From Ammonifex degensii KC4 (GTDB taxonomy: Bacteria; Bacillota; Desulfotomaculia; Desulfotomaculales; Ammonificaceae), in NCBI RefSeq assembly GCF_000024605.1, contig NC_013385.1:987501-1051500 (forward strand): a stretch of 64,000 bases of DNA, in the 5' to 3' direction. Of this stretch, positions 34,821 through 44,050 are shown one piece after another. How positions within the stretch are numbered: position 1 is the stretch's first letter; each line of letters begins with the position of its first letter. Made by a program: the position numbers and the translations under genes. The notes below the pieces were generated by a model. The model had not been told where the DNA came from and searched no databases. It worked only from the letters and a program-made list of their open reading frames with translations.

Positions 34821-36548
34821 ATGGGAAAGATTGTCCGCGTAGACATGACAGCGAAGAAGGTAATCGTAGAAGAGGTGCCGGAAAAGTACCAGCTTCTGGG
34901 CGGACGCGCTCTCACCTCCCAGATCGTGCACGACGAAGTTCCCCCCACCTGTCATCCCCTAGGTCCCTACAACAAGCTGGTAATTGCTCCTGGGCTTCTT
35001 TCCGGCACTCCGGCTCCTTCTTCGGGGCGCCTTTCCGTGGGCGGTAAAAGCCCGCTGACGGGAGGGATTAAGGAAGCCAACGCCGGCGGTATTTCCTCGC
35101 AGGAGCTGGCCAACCTGGGGATCAAGGCGATAGTGGTGGAGGGGCGCCCTCGAGAGGAGGGCTGGTATCTTCTGTGGCTGTCGCCTGAAGGGGCGGAGCT
35201 CCTTCCTGCCGACGACCTGGCGGGGAAGGGCACCTATGAGGTGACCAAAATCTGCCGCCAGCGCTTCGGGGACAAGGTAGGGGTGATCACCATAGGGCCC
35301 GCCGGTGAGATGATGCTGGCTGCTGCCGGGGTCACCAACAACGACCCCGAGGGCAACAGCAGTCGCTACGCCGGGCGCGGCGGGTTAGGAGCGGTCATGG
35401 GTTCCAAGCGGCTTAAGGCCATTGTGGTGGACAGCCCCTCCATCTTCGATGCGCCGCTTAAGGATCCGGACCGTTTCAAGGCAGCAGCTCGGCGTTTCGC
35501 CGATATCCTCCACCAGCACCCGGTTACCGGCCAGGGTTTGCCCGCCTACGGCACCAACGTTCTGATGAATATCATCAACGAAGCTGGGACCCTTCCCACC
35601 CGCAACTTCCGCTTTGGACGGTTCGATAAGGCTGCTGAGGTGAGCGGGGAAAAGCTGGCCGAGGTGGCAGTGGCACGTGGAGGCTTAGCCACGCATGCCT
35701 GCCATCCGGGGTGCGTGATGCGCTGCTCCAACGTCTACCCCTTGCCCGACGGTAAGGTGTGCGCCCCTATAGAGTACGAGACCGCCTGGGCTTTCGGTCC
35801 CAACTTGGAAATAGGAAGTCTCGATATCATCGGCGAACTCAATTACCTTTGCAACGATCTGGGGCTCGACACCATCGAGACGGGAGTAACGCTGGGGGTG
35901 CTGATGGAGGCGGGGGTGATCCCCTTCGGCGACGGCGAAGCGGCGATCCGGCTCCTCAAGGAAGTCTATCAGGGCACTCCCATGGGCCGGATAGTGAGCA
36001 GCGGGGCGGCGGCCGCGGGCCGGATTTTCGGTGTTACGCGGGTGCCGGCGGTCAAAGGGCAGGGCCTGCCCGCCTACGATCCCCGGGCCTGCAAGGGTAA
36101 CGGGGTTACCTACGCTACCTCTCCCATGGGAGCCGACCACACCGCCGGTTACGCCGTGACGGCTAACATCCTGAAAGTGGGCGGCTACGTCGATCCCTTG
36201 AAGCCGGAGGGCCAGGTGGATCTCTCCCGCAATCTGCAGATAGCCACCGCCTTTATCGACAGCACCGGCCTCTGCCTCTTCGTGGCCTTCGCCGTGCTGG
36301 ACAACCCCGAAGGGTTGCCTACCATCCTGGAGATGATCAACGCCCAGTACGGCACCTCCCTCACCGCGGAAGACGCCATGGAGATGGGTAAAAACATACT
36401 CAGGGCGGAGCGGGAGTTCAACCTGCGGGCTGGCTTCACCCGCGCTGACGACCGGCTGCCGGAGTTCTTCACCTACGAGCCGCTGCCTCCTCACAACACG
36501 GTGTTCGACGTACCGGGGGAGGAGCTCGACCAGGTGTTCAACTTCTAG
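34821..36548 (+). CDS. aor: Tungsten aldehyde:ferredoxin oxidoreductase
   Basis: 575-aa AOR family enzyme that interconverts aldehydes and carboxylic acids with ferredoxin, using a bis-pterin tungsten (or molybdenum) cofactor and one 4Fe-4S cluster. N-terminal cofactor region GGRALTSQIVHDEVPP, AGGISSQELANLGIKAIVVEG; cluster cysteines CHPGCVMRCSN (about 293-303) plus the late cysteine in DSTGLCLFVAF. Length is near the family norm (about 600). First gene of an operon with moaD- and moeB-like genes that supply sulfur for the pterin. Confidence 0.93.
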   Translation: MGKIVRVDMTAKKVIVEEVPEKYQLLGGRALTSQIVHDEVPPTCHPLGPYNKLVIAPGLLSGTPAPSSGRLSVGGKSPLTGGIKEANAGGISSQELANLGIKAIVVEGRPREEGWYLLWLSPEGAELLPADDLAGKGTYEVTKICRQRFGDKVGVITIGPAGEMMLAAAGVTNNDPEGNSSRYAGRGGLGAVMGSKRLKAIVVDSPSIFDAPLKDPDRFKAAARRFADILHQHPVTGQGLPAYGTNVLMNIINEAGTLPTRNFRFGRFDKAAEVSGEKLAEVAVARGGLATHACHPGCVMRCSNVYPLPDGKVCAPIEYETAWAFGPNLEIGSLDIIGELNYLCNDLGLDTIETGVTLGVLMEAGVIPFGDGEAAIRLLKEVYQGTPMGRIVSSGAAAAGRIFGVTRVPAVKGQGLPAYDPRACKGNGVTYATSPMGADHTAGYAVTANILKVGGYVDPLKPEGQVDLSRNLQIATAFIDSTGLCLFVAFAVLDNPEGLPTILEMINAQYGTSLTAEDAMEMGKNILRAEREFNLRAGFTRADDRLPEFFTYEPLPPHNTVFDVPGEELDQVFNF

Positions 36549-36554
36549 AGGGGG

Positions 36555-36800
36555 ATGGCCTTGCGCGTGGAGGTACGCCTTTTCGGCGGACTAGAGAAAT
36601 ATAAAGGCGGCGTTCGCTTTGGCGAAAGCTTTCCGGTGGACCTGCCGGAGGGGGGTCGGGTGGCCGAGTTGCTGGCCCACCTGGGAATTCCCCCCTCCCA
36701 GGTCTTTTCGGTCCTCGTGAATGGGCGTCACGTTTTCTTGGAGACCCCTCTGCGGGAAGGGGATCGGGTAGCTCTTTTCCCGCCGCTGGGAGGAGGATAG
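36555..36800 (+). CDS. moaD: MoaD/ThiS-like sulfur carrier
   Basis: 81-aa ubiquitin-fold protein ending in the required Gly-Gly (PPLGGG). The conserved VLVNGRHV and REGDRVALFPP blocks of MoaD are present. Its C-terminus is adenylated and thiocarboxylated by a MoeB-like enzyme, the next gene. Located 6 bp after aor, it probably serves the tungstopterin of that enzyme. Start: TTG/ATG region just after GGGGGATGG; ATG 36555 used. Confidence 0.88.
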   Translation: MALRVEVRLFGGLEKYKGGVRFGESFPVDLPEGGRVAELLAHLGIPPSQVFSVLVNGRHVFLETPLREGDRVALFPPLGGG

Positions 36801-36804
36801 TGTT

Positions 36805-37539
36805 TTGGAAAAGGAACGTTATATCCGGCAGATAACCCTCCCCGGCGTAGGCATCGAGGGACAAGAAAAGCTTTCCCGGGCTCGCGTCCTCGTAGTAGGA
36901 GCTGGAGGGTTGGCTGCGCCGGTAGCTTATTACTTGGCGGCGGCCGGGGTAGGTACCTTGGGACTGGTAGACGACGATGTGGTAAAGCTTTCCAACCTGC
37001 ACCGTCAGATTCTCTACCGCACGGAAGATCTAGGGCAACCGAAGGTAGAAGTGGCGCGTCGGACCCTCGAAGCCTTGAATCCAGAAGTGAAAGTAAAGGT
37101 CTGGCGCGAGCGCCTCACGGAGGAAAATGCCTTTTCCTTGGTGGAGGAGTTCGACGCGGTGGTGGACGCTACCGACAATTTCCCCACGCGAGCCCTTTTG
37201 AACCGGGCCTGTGTGGCCCGGCGCCGGCTCTTGGTACACGGTGGCGTGCGGAACTTCGCCGGGGAAGTCATGACTATCCTTCCCGGCGCCGGACCCTGTT
37301 TAGCTTGCCTTTTTCCTTTGGACCGGGAACCGGTTCCCGGCCAGACGGAGGGTAGTAGCATATTGGGCCCGGTGCCCGGGGTGATAGGGACCTTGCAGGC
37401 GGTGGAGGTACTTAAGTACCTGCTGAATCTGGGCGAGCTCCTGGTGGGGCGCCTCGTGGTTTACGATGCCCTCTCGGCCACCTTCCATGAAGTGCAGGTA
37501 ACCCGTAACCCTTCCTGTCCCGTCTGTTCCAAGCTTTAA
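36805..37539 (+). CDS. moeB: MoeB/ThiF-like adenylyltransferase
   Basis: 244-aa E1-like enzyme: nucleotide loop VLVVGAGGLAAPVAYYLAAAG, LSNLHRQILY and DATDNFPTR motifs of the ThiF/MoeB family, zinc cysteines CLACLF and CPVC. It activates the C-terminus of MoaD for sulfur transfer. No rhodanese domain. Start TTG 36805 follows GGGAGGAGGATAG. It converges with the deacetylase-like gene, overlapping it by 4 nt. Confidence 0.9.
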   Translation: MEKERYIRQITLPGVGIEGQEKLSRARVLVVGAGGLAAPVAYYLAAAGVGTLGLVDDDVVKLSNLHRQILYRTEDLGQPKVEVARRTLEALNPEVKVKVWRERLTEENAFSLVEEFDAVVDATDNFPTRALLNRACVARRRLLVHGGVRNFAGEVMTILPGAGPCLACLFPLDREPVPGQTEGSSILGPVPGVIGTLQAVEVLKYLLNLGELLVGRLVVYDALSATFHEVQVTRNPSCPVCSKL

Positions 37540-38888
37540 AGTACTTCCTCTCGGTCAGTAGCCGGGTAGTAGTGGTAGTAGCGGTCGGCGGGCCTGTCCT
37601 GGAGGTAGATTACTGCGTATTTAGAGGTGCGCTTTTCCTTGTGGTGAGAGTAGGCCTCCCTGGCCTCCCGCTGGCATTCCTCGCAGGCCTGCAAGGGGAG
37701 GCTTAAGGCCAGCACCTCCAGGCGGCGGCCGTCGGGGTAAAGCCCGTAGGAGCTTATCTCCTGATAGCCGGGGCAGCGAGGGCAGAGGCGTACTTTTTCT
37801 TCCTGGAACTCTTCGATCCCGTCCGTGTCGTAGAAGACTCGGCGACGAAACTCGGCAAAATCTCCCGTAGGCCGGTTCTGCCAGGCCAACTCTTCCCGGT
37901 TTTGCCAGATACGCTTCAGTTCCCGTACCAAGGAGCGGATATACTCGCGGTGAGCCGGAGTGAGGGGAAAGGCCGAAGGATCGTAGTCGGGCTCCCTTAC
38001 CCGGCTGTAGTCGTACCCTGCTAGGGCAAGTATTATGGCCAGGTTGACGTAGGGCAGGGCTCCTTCGATGGAGTAGCCCCCTTCGAGCACGCAAAGGTCG
38101 GGCTTTAAAAGGGCGTTGAGCTGCGCGTACCCCTGGGCAGTGAAGCACATGTCGGCTAGAGGATCGGAGTAGTGGTTGTCCTGTCCGGCGGAGTTCACTA
38201 TAAGCTCGGGCTGGAAGTCAGCCAGCACGGGTAATACCAGCTCTTCCATGACATAGAGGATACCCTCATCGTTGGTGCGGGGCGGCAGGGGAACGTTTAA
38301 GGTGTAGCCGAAGGCCCCCGGCCCGCCCAGTTCGTTCACGCTGCCTGTTCCCGGGTAGAGGGTTCGCCCGTCCTGGTGTAGGGAGATAAAGAGTACTTCC
38401 GGGTCGTGATAATAAATGTCCTGGGTGCCGTCGCCGTGGTGCACGTCGGTGTCCACGATGGCTATTCTCCTAACTCCGTAGTGGCGGCGCAGATACTCTA
38501 TCATAATGGCCTCGTTGTTGATGTTGCAGAAGCCTCGGTTGCCGTGCACTACCCTCCGGGCATGGTGTCCCGGCGGGCGAACCAGGGCAAAACCCCGCTT
38601 TATTTCTCCTCGCCGCCAGGCTTCTGCCAAGTGAATCGCGCTACCCGCCGCCACCAGGTGTGCTTCTCCTGCCAGGCTCTTTACTTGGGGCACACAGAAG
38701 TGTACGCGGGCCACGTCCTTAAAAGAAGCCGGGCGAGCGCGATACTCCACCACCCCGGGAAGGTCCAGTACTCCCTCTTCGAAGAGCTGGTCCTTGGTGT
38801 AAAGGAGCCTTTCTTCCCTCTCCGGGTGGGTAGGGGAGATGGCCCAGTCGAAAGCGGGAAAGAAGACCAGTCCCAAACGTGCCGCCAT
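37536..38888 (-). CDS. Histone-deacetylase-fold amidohydrolase (AcuC-like) with zinc-ribbon tail
   Basis: 450-aa enzyme. Catalytic core residues 1-310: RPPGHHARR, the zinc site DTDVHHGDGTQDIYY and QDNHYSDPL, LCVLEGGYS. Bacterial relatives deacetylate acetyl-CoA synthetase, acetylpolyamines or acetoin-pathway substrates. The C-terminal 110 residues carry CPRCPGYQ and CEECQRE, two CxxC pairs likely to bind zinc. That extension is not found in AcuC or HDAC-like amidohydrolases and may recruit a partner. Single gene, minus strand; substrate unknown. Confidence 0.87.
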   Translation of the reverse strand: MAARLGLVFFPAFDWAISPTHPEREERLLYTKDQLFEEGVLDLPGVVEYRARPASFKDVARVHFCVPQVKSLAGEAHLVAAGSAIHLAEAWRRGEIKRGFALVRPPGHHARRVVHGNRGFCNINNEAIMIEYLRRHYGVRRIAIVDTDVHHGDGTQDIYYHDPEVLFISLHQDGRTLYPGTGSVNELGGPGAFGYTLNVPLPPRTNDEGILYVMEELVLPVLADFQPELIVNSAGQDNHYSDPLADMCFTAQGYAQLNALLKPDLCVLEGGYSIEGALPYVNLAIILALAGYDYSRVREPDYDPSAFPLTPAHREYIRSLVRELKRIWQNREELAWQNRPTGDFAEFRRRVFYDTDGIEEFQEEKVRLCPRCPGYQEISSYGLYPDGRRLEVLALSLPLQACEECQREAREAYSHHKEKRTSKYAVIYLQDRPADRYYHYYPATDREEVL

Positions 38889-38962
38889 CTTTCATCACCT
38901 TCCTGGGATTTTGGCGGAGGAAGCCCAATTTCCTGCTTTTAACCGTGGCTTAACTCAGGGCG

Positions 38963-38971
38963 TGATATAAT
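38963..38971 (+). promoter_or_regulatory. Extended -10 promoter before pgeF
   Basis: TGATATAAT: extended -10 (TG, one base, TATAAT) 52 bp before the pgeF start. No clear -35 at the expected distance. Confidence 0.5.
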
Positions 38972-39022
38972 TTTAGTGTAGCTTTTCGCCTAAGGCGGGG
39001 TGTCTTCGCCGTTAACAGGTTT

Positions 39023-39784
39023 TTGCACAGCCACGGGGAGATCATAACAGTAAAATCTCCCAGGCTTCACTTTCCCTGGCTTCTGCACGCCTTTACCACC
39101 CGTCAGGGTGGGGTAAGTGAAGGTCCTTTTACTTCGCTCAATTTGAGCCTAAGCACGGGAGACAATCCCGAGAAGGTCAGGTGCAACTGGGAGAGGCTGG
39201 CCCAAGCTTTAGGTTTCTCCCGGGAAGAAGCAGCGCGGGGAGAGCAGGTTCACGGTACGAAAGTCGCCGTGGTGAACTTTCCCGGTGAAGTCTTTCCGGC
39301 CACCGACGGCCTCTTGACGGCGGTACCAGGGATCCCGCTGGTGGCTCTCTTTGCCGACTGCGTTCCCATTTTCCTGTTGGACAAGGCGAGAAGGGTAGCA
39401 GGTATCGTGCATGCGGGGTGGCGGGGCACGGCTCGAAAGATAGTGCTCGAGGCGTTGGCCCTCATGCAGAGAAGCTTCTCCTCCAATTTAAACGACTGCC
39501 TGGTAGTGCTGGGACCGGCCATAGGCCCCTGTTGCTATCTAGTCGGGGAAGAGGTGGCGGAGCAGTTCGCTTCTTGGAAAGGGAAAGTGCTTGTGCGGGA
39601 AGGAGATAAGTGGCGGCTTGACCTGCGGGAGGCCAACCGCCAACTCGTACTGGAAGCGGGAGTACCCCAGGCCAACGTAGAGGTCCTGCCCTTCTGTACC
39701 TCCTGCCATCCTGAGCTTTTCTTCTCCCACCGTCGCGATAGAGGCAAGACCGGGCGTATGGCAGGGATAGTCATGCTCAGGTAA
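39023..39784 (+). CDS. pgeF: PgeF/YlmD (YfiH) peptidoglycan editing factor
   Basis: 253-aa multicopper-oxidase-like (DUF152) protein: HAFTTRQGGVSEGPF, ADCVPIFLLD, GIVHAGWRGT and GPAIGPCCYLVGEEV hold the zinc-binding His and Cys residues. PgeF removes wrong L-Ser from peptidoglycan precursors. Start TTG 39023 is weakly supported by a ribosome site. In Firmicutes it sits just before yggS and sepF; here a phosphate-signalling cassette has moved in between. Confidence 0.87.
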   Translation: MHSHGEIITVKSPRLHFPWLLHAFTTRQGGVSEGPFTSLNLSLSTGDNPEKVRCNWERLAQALGFSREEAARGEQVHGTKVAVVNFPGEVFPATDGLLTAVPGIPLVALFADCVPIFLLDKARRVAGIVHAGWRGTARKIVLEALALMQRSFSSNLNDCLVVLGPAIGPCCYLVGEEVAEQFASWKGKVLVREGDKWRLDLREANRQLVLEAGVPQANVEVLPFCTSCHPELFFSHRRDRGKTGRMAGIVMLR

Positions 39785-39798
39785 AGGGGGGAGCATCT

Positions 39799-40494
39799 TT
39801 GCCGCTGGTGCTGGTAGTTGACGACGAGGAGCACATCCAAAAACTTTTGCACTTCACCCTATCCAAGGAGGGCTTTCAAGTTCTGGTAGCCGCTGACGGT
39901 CCGCAGGCTTTGGAGATGGCCAGGCAGCACCGGCCGGACGTCATCATCCTCGATCTCATGCTGCCGGCCCTCGACGGGTTTACAGTTTGCGAACTTTTGC
40001 GCCGAGATCCCAGCTTGAAAGAGATACCCGTAATTGTACTTAGTGCGCGGGGAACGGAGGAGGACAAGGTGCGGGGCTTGGATATCGGCGCTGACGATTA
40101 TGTCACCAAGCCGTTTAGTCCCCGCGAACTGGCGGCGCGGGTGAAGGCCCAGCTGAGAAGACGTCAGAGCCAAGCTGAGCGGGAAAAGCTGGTGTACGGC
40201 CCGCTGGTGATCGACCGGGAGCGCTACGCCGTGGCCTGGAAAGAACACTGGCAGTACCTCGCCCCGAAAGAGTTTGAGCTCTTGTACTTCTTGGCCACCC
40301 ATCCTGGAAGGGTTTTCAGCCGGGAACAATTGCTAGATCAGATTTGGGGTTACGATTACCTGGGAGGACCTCGCACCGTGGACGTACACGTGCGCTATAT
40401 CCGGCAGAAACTGGAGCAGATGCCGGGCGCACCGCAGCTCATAGAAACCGTCCGAGGAGTCGGATACCGCTTCCGGGAGCCAGCCCAATGGTAG
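39799..40494 (+). CDS. phoB: PhoB/PhoP-like OmpR-family response regulator
   Basis: 231-aa two-domain regulator: receiver with DDEE, phospho-acceptor D in ILDLMLP (D52) and LSARGTEEDK, K at the TKPFSPRE loop; C-terminal winged helix ending VRGVGYRF. Followed by phoR (7-nt overlap), pstB and phoU, which identifies it as the phosphate-starvation regulator. Confidence 0.92.
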   Translation: MPLVLVVDDEEHIQKLLHFTLSKEGFQVLVAADGPQALEMARQHRPDVIILDLMLPALDGFTVCELLRRDPSLKEIPVIVLSARGTEEDKVRGLDIGADDYVTKPFSPRELAARVKAQLRRRQSQAEREKLVYGPLVIDRERYAVAWKEHWQYLAPKEFELLYFLATHPGRVFSREQLLDQIWGYDYLGGPRTVDVHVRYIRQKLEQMPGAPQLIETVRGVGYRFREPAQW

Positions 40495-41744
40495 CCAAGC
40501 GCTTTTACTGGTGGACAACCTTTTTTCTCTTTTTAGCCCTGGCTGGTTACCTAGGGGCGGTAGGGGCGGGGAATGGATTTTCTTCGGCTTCTTTCTTCTG
40601 GGGCGTGGGGCTGGTAGGACTCTTTGTCCTCATCCTGGCTATCTCCCGCCGGCCGACTCCTCCCGCGGCCTTGGATACAAACCTTTCCTCCCACCAGTTG
40701 CGCTTGCAGTTAGCCGAACTGATCCGCGAAAAGGAGCAACTGGAGGCCATCTTGTCCGGCCTTGACGAGGCGGTTCTGGCTCTTGATCAGGAGGGGAGGG
40801 TTTTGCTGGCCAACCGGGCGGTCAAGGAACTCTTCGACATAGCACCGGAGGAAGCCCGAGGAAAGGCGGTTCTGGAAGTGGTGCGAGACCACCGTCTGGA
40901 AGAATTGGTGGGCAGGGTGAGGGACACGGGAACGCCGACCGAGCAAGAACTTACCTTCCTTTCCCCGCAGCCCCGCATCTTTGTGGTCAGGGCCTCCCCC
41001 TTACCGCCAGACAAAGTGGTAGTGGTTTTGCGCGAGGTTACCCGTGAGCGGCGCTTAGAGCGGATGCGGCGCGAGTTTGTGGCCAACGTCTCGCACGAAC
41101 TAAGAACCCCGCTTACGGCCATAAAAGGCTTCGTGGAGGCCTTAGAGGATGGCGCTTTAGAAGATCGAGAGACGGCGCAAGAATTTTTACAAATCATCGC
41201 CTCCGAAACCGAGAGACTCATCCACCTGGTGGAGGATCTGCTCAAGCTCTCTCGCCTGGAGAACCGGCAAACCTTTCTACGGCGGCAGGAGGTAAACCTG
41301 AACGAGCTTATACACAATATCGCTCTGGTCTGGCGCAGGCGGGCGGAGGAAAAGGGGTTGGCCTTCGAAGTCGATCTTCCTCCTGGCTTGCCGCTGGTGT
41401 TGGGAGACCCGGAGCTTTTGACCCAGGTCTTTGTCAATCTCATAGACAATGCGCTAAAATATACTCCGGTGGGCAGGGTACGGATACGGGGAGAATACCA
41501 GTCCGGCTGGGTGCGCATCGAAGTGGAGGATACAGGTATAGGGATCCCGCAGGACTGCCTGCCGCGGGTGTTCGAACGTTTTTTCCGGGTTGACCGAGCC
41601 CGTTCACGGGCTTCCGGAGGGACGGGGTTGGGGCTTTCTATTGTCAAGCATATCGTGGAACTACACGGAGGGAAAGTGGGAGTAGAAAGCGAACTCGGCA
41701 AGGGGAGCCGTTTCTGGGTTTACCTACCATCACCTCAACCCTGA
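40488..41744 (+). CDS. phoR: PhoR-like phosphate sensor kinase
   Basis: 418-aa histidine kinase: two N-terminal membrane helices with a very short loop (residues 5-55), PAS domain (LSGLDEAVLALDQEGRVLLAN, about 88-190), HisKA with NVSHELRTPLTAIKGF (His near 202), HATPase with DNALKYTP and DTGIGIP. Like E. coli PhoR it has no large sensing domain outside, so input probably comes through PstB-PhoU. ATG 40488 overlaps the phoB stop. Confidence 0.9.
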   Translation: MVAKRFYWWTTFFLFLALAGYLGAVGAGNGFSSASFFWGVGLVGLFVLILAISRRPTPPAALDTNLSSHQLRLQLAELIREKEQLEAILSGLDEAVLALDQEGRVLLANRAVKELFDIAPEEARGKAVLEVVRDHRLEELVGRVRDTGTPTEQELTFLSPQPRIFVVRASPLPPDKVVVVLREVTRERRLERMRREFVANVSHELRTPLTAIKGFVEALEDGALEDRETAQEFLQIIASETERLIHLVEDLLKLSRLENRQTFLRRQEVNLNELIHNIALVWRRRAEEKGLAFEVDLPPGLPLVLGDPELLTQVFVNLIDNALKYTPVGRVRIRGEYQSGWVRIEVEDTGIGIPQDCLPRVFERFFRVDRARSRASGGTGLGLSIVKHIVELHGGKVGVESELGKGSRFWVYLPSPQP

Positions 41745-41779
41745 GGTGGTTAAACTAGAAAGTAGCGAGGTATCGGCGG

Positions 41780-42535
41780 ATGACGGTAAAGATCAAGGTG
41801 GAAAACCTCAACTTCTACTACGGAGATGTCCAGGCTTTAAAAAACATAAACATAGACATAGAGGCTAACAAGATAACCGCTCTCATCGGTCCTTCTGGCT
41901 GCGGCAAGACCACCTTTCTGCGTGTCCTCAACCGGCTCTGCGATCTGGTAGAAGGGGCACGGGTGGAAGGCAAGGTCCTGCTCGACGGCCAGGACATCTT
42001 CGCCCCCGATGTTGACGTGGTAGCCTTGCGTAAAAGGGTGGGCATGGTCTTCCAGCGGCCTAATCCCTTTCCTATGTCCATCTACGATAACGTGGCTTTT
42101 GGCCCCCGCATTCACGGGATAAAAGACAAGCGGCGCCTGGATGAAATAGTGGAGGCAAGCCTCAGGGGAGCGGCTTTGTGGGACGAGGTATGTGACCGTC
42201 TTCACCGTTCAGCCTTGAGCCTCTCGGGTGGTCAGCAGCAGCGACTGTGCATTGCCCGGCTGCTAGCGGTGGAGCCGGAAGTCCTGCTAATGGATGAGCC
42301 CACTTCGGCCTTGGACCCCATCTCCACCATGAAGATAGAGGAGCTGCTCCAGCAGCTGAAGAAACGTTATACCATCGTCATAGTCACGCATAACATGCAA
42401 CAGGCGGCGCGGGTATCCGACGTTACGGCCTTCTTCCTCTCCGGGGAACTCATCGAGTACAACGAGACGGGCATAATCTTCACCCGCCCCCGCGATCGCC
42501 GCACAGAGGACTATATCACCGGTCGGTTTGGTTAA
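41780..42535 (+). CDS. pstB: PstB phosphate ABC transporter ATPase
   Basis: 251-aa ATPase with GPSGCGKTT (Walker A), [13 protein letters not shown] (signature), [13 protein letters not shown] (Walker B) and the PstB-typical [20 protein letters not shown]. Powers high-affinity phosphate uptake and helps PhoU-PhoR signalling. pstS, pstC and pstA are not beside it. Confidence 0.95.
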   Translation: MTVKIKVENLNFYYGDVQALKNINIDIEANKITALIGPSGCGKTTFLRVLNRLCDLVEGARVEGKVLLDGQDIFAPDVDVVALRKRVGMVFQRPNPFPMSIYDNVAFGPRIHGIKDKRRLDEIVEASLRGAALWDEVCDRLHRSALSLSGGQQQRLCIARLLAVEPEVLLMDEPTSALDPISTMKIEELLQQLKKRYTIVIVTHNMQQAARVSDVTAFFLSGELIEYNETGIIFTRPRDRRTEDYITGRFG

Positions 42536-42557
42536 ATATCCGGTGAAAGAGCAACCG

Positions 42558-42587
42558 TTGCACGTGGTGGTTCGCCGGGGATAAACT
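42558..42587 (+). promoter_or_regulatory. Possible promoter before phoU
   Basis: TTGCAC (42558-42563), 18-nt spacer, TAAACT (42582-42587) in the 89-bp pstB-phoU gap. Weak match; phoU may simply be read with pstB. Confidence 0.3.
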
Positions 42588-42624
42588 GGAAGAAAGTTCT
42601 TAGGCGAGAAAGGGGTGACGCCGG

Positions 42625-43287
42625 TTGACCACCCAGAGATTTTTTGAGAAAGAACTAACGGCCTTGGTAAACGACATTCTGCGCTTGGGCAGCTTGGTAG
42701 AAGAGGCCGTTTTTAACGCCACACAATCCTTTATTAACCAGGACGAGGCGCTGGCCAAGCAGGTAATCGCCAACGACGATCGCATAGACGCCTTGACCGA
42801 CGAGATCGAAAACCACTGCATCCGCCTTATAGCCACCCTGCAGCCTACTGCTCGTGACCTGCGGGTGATCGTCACAGGACTTAAGATTATTCTTAACCTG
42901 GAAAGGATGGGCGACCACGCCTCGGACATTGCCCGGGCGGCTTTAAACGTTTGCGAAGTGCCCCGGCTTTCTCCCAGCATCTCGGAGGCCATTGTGCGGA
43001 TAGCTCAACTCGTTCAGCAGATGTTGAAGGATAGCCTGGATGCCTACGCCCGGGGTGACGTGAGCCGAGCTCGTTCCCTCTCCTCGGCGGACGACGAAGT
43101 GGACCACCTGTACAACCGGATCTTCCGGACCATCGTCGAGAACATGGAAGAGAACCCGGCCAACATTCGCTGCGGCGTTTATTTTTTGCTGGTGGCCTTG
43201 CGTCTGGAGCGCATAGCTGACCGCGCCACCAACATCGGCGAAGATGTGATCTACCTGGTTACGGGGGAATGGGAGGCCCTAAATTAA
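42625..43287 (+). CDS. phoU: PhoU phosphate signalling regulator
   Basis: 220-aa two-repeat helical bundle. Each repeat has the metal-binding signature: LERMGDHASDIAR in the first and LERIADRATNIGEDV in the second. PhoU damps PhoR kinase activity when phosphate is plentiful. Start TTG 42625 behind AAAGGGGTG. Confidence 0.94.
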   Translation: MTTQRFFEKELTALVNDILRLGSLVEEAVFNATQSFINQDEALAKQVIANDDRIDALTDEIENHCIRLIATLQPTARDLRVIVTGLKIILNLERMGDHASDIARAALNVCEVPRLSPSISEAIVRIAQLVQQMLKDSLDAYARGDVSRARSLSSADDEVDHLYNRIFRTIVENMEENPANIRCGVYFLLVALRLERIADRATNIGEDVIYLVTGEWEALN

Positions 43288-43306
43288 CTCGGGAGGTTTT
43301 GCGTTT

Positions 43307-44050
43307 TTGGTGTCGAAGATAAGAGAAAACCTCCGGCAGGTCCGGGAAGCCATAACCAGGGCTGCCCTGCGGGCAGGGCGGGATCCGACGGAAGTACAGC
43401 TGGTGGCCGTGACCAAAGGGGTGCCCGTGGAGGTTATCGAGCAAGTGCTGGCCGAGGGCGTGGTCGACCTGGGGGAAAACCGCGTTCAGGAGCTGGTGGC
43501 CAAGTACAAGTTACTAGGTGATAAAGCAAAGTGGCATTTCATCGGTTACCTGCAGCGGAATAAGGTAAAGTACTTGGTAAGAAGGATTGCTCTCCTGCAC
43601 AGCCTGGACCGGTGGTCCCTGGCCCAGGAACTTGACCGGTGGGGGCAGCGAGAAGGATTCGTCTTTCCGGCTTTGGTACAGGTGAACGTGGCCCGTGAGC
43701 CCCAGAAGCATGGCCTCTTGGAAGAAGAGGTAGAAGATTTTCTTCTGGCGGTCCGATCTTTAAAAGGGGTAAAAGTACTGGGTTTCATGACCGTAGCCCC
43801 CTGGGTAGCGGAGGCGGAAGAGGTTCGCCCCGTATTCAGGCGCCTGGCGGAAATAGCCCAGAGGTACACTTGCCTGCCGGGGGTGGAGATCCGCTACCTC
43901 TCTATGGGCATGACCCAGGATTTCGAGGTGGCGGTGGAAGAAGGCGCCAATATCGTGCGGGTGGGAAGAGCCATCTTTCAAGGTCTAGGGGAGGGAGAGG
44001 GAGATGAGCAAGCGTCTGGTGGACAAGGTGCTGGGCTTCATCGGTTTTGA
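43307..44050 (+). CDS. yggS: YggS/PLPBP pyridoxal-phosphate homeostasis protein
   Basis: 247-aa PLP-binding TIM-barrel protein: LVAVTKGVPVEVIEQVL with the PLP lysine (K36), GENRVQEL, WHFIGYLQRNKVK, LSMGMTQDFEVAVEEGANIVRVG. Keeps PLP and amino-acid pools in balance. TTG 43307 or GTG 43310 after GGGAGG. It overlaps sepF by 47 nt. Confidence 0.93.
   Translation: MVSKIRENLRQVREAITRAALRAGRDPTEVQLVAVTKGVPVEVIEQVLAEGVVDLGENRVQELVAKYKLLGDKAKWHFIGYLQRNKVKYLVRRIALLHSLDRWSLAQELDRWGQREGFVFPALVQVNVAREPQKHGLLEEEVEDFLLAVRSLKGVKVLGFMTVAPWVAEAEEVRPVFRRLAEIAQRYTCLPGVEIRYLSMGMTQDFEVAVEEGANIVRVGRAIFQGLGEGEGDEQASGGQGAGLHRF

Noticed and set aside
40787-41701. 304-codon antisense frame inside phoR
   Set aside because: Ser/Arg-rich shadow; phoR has complete kinase motifs.
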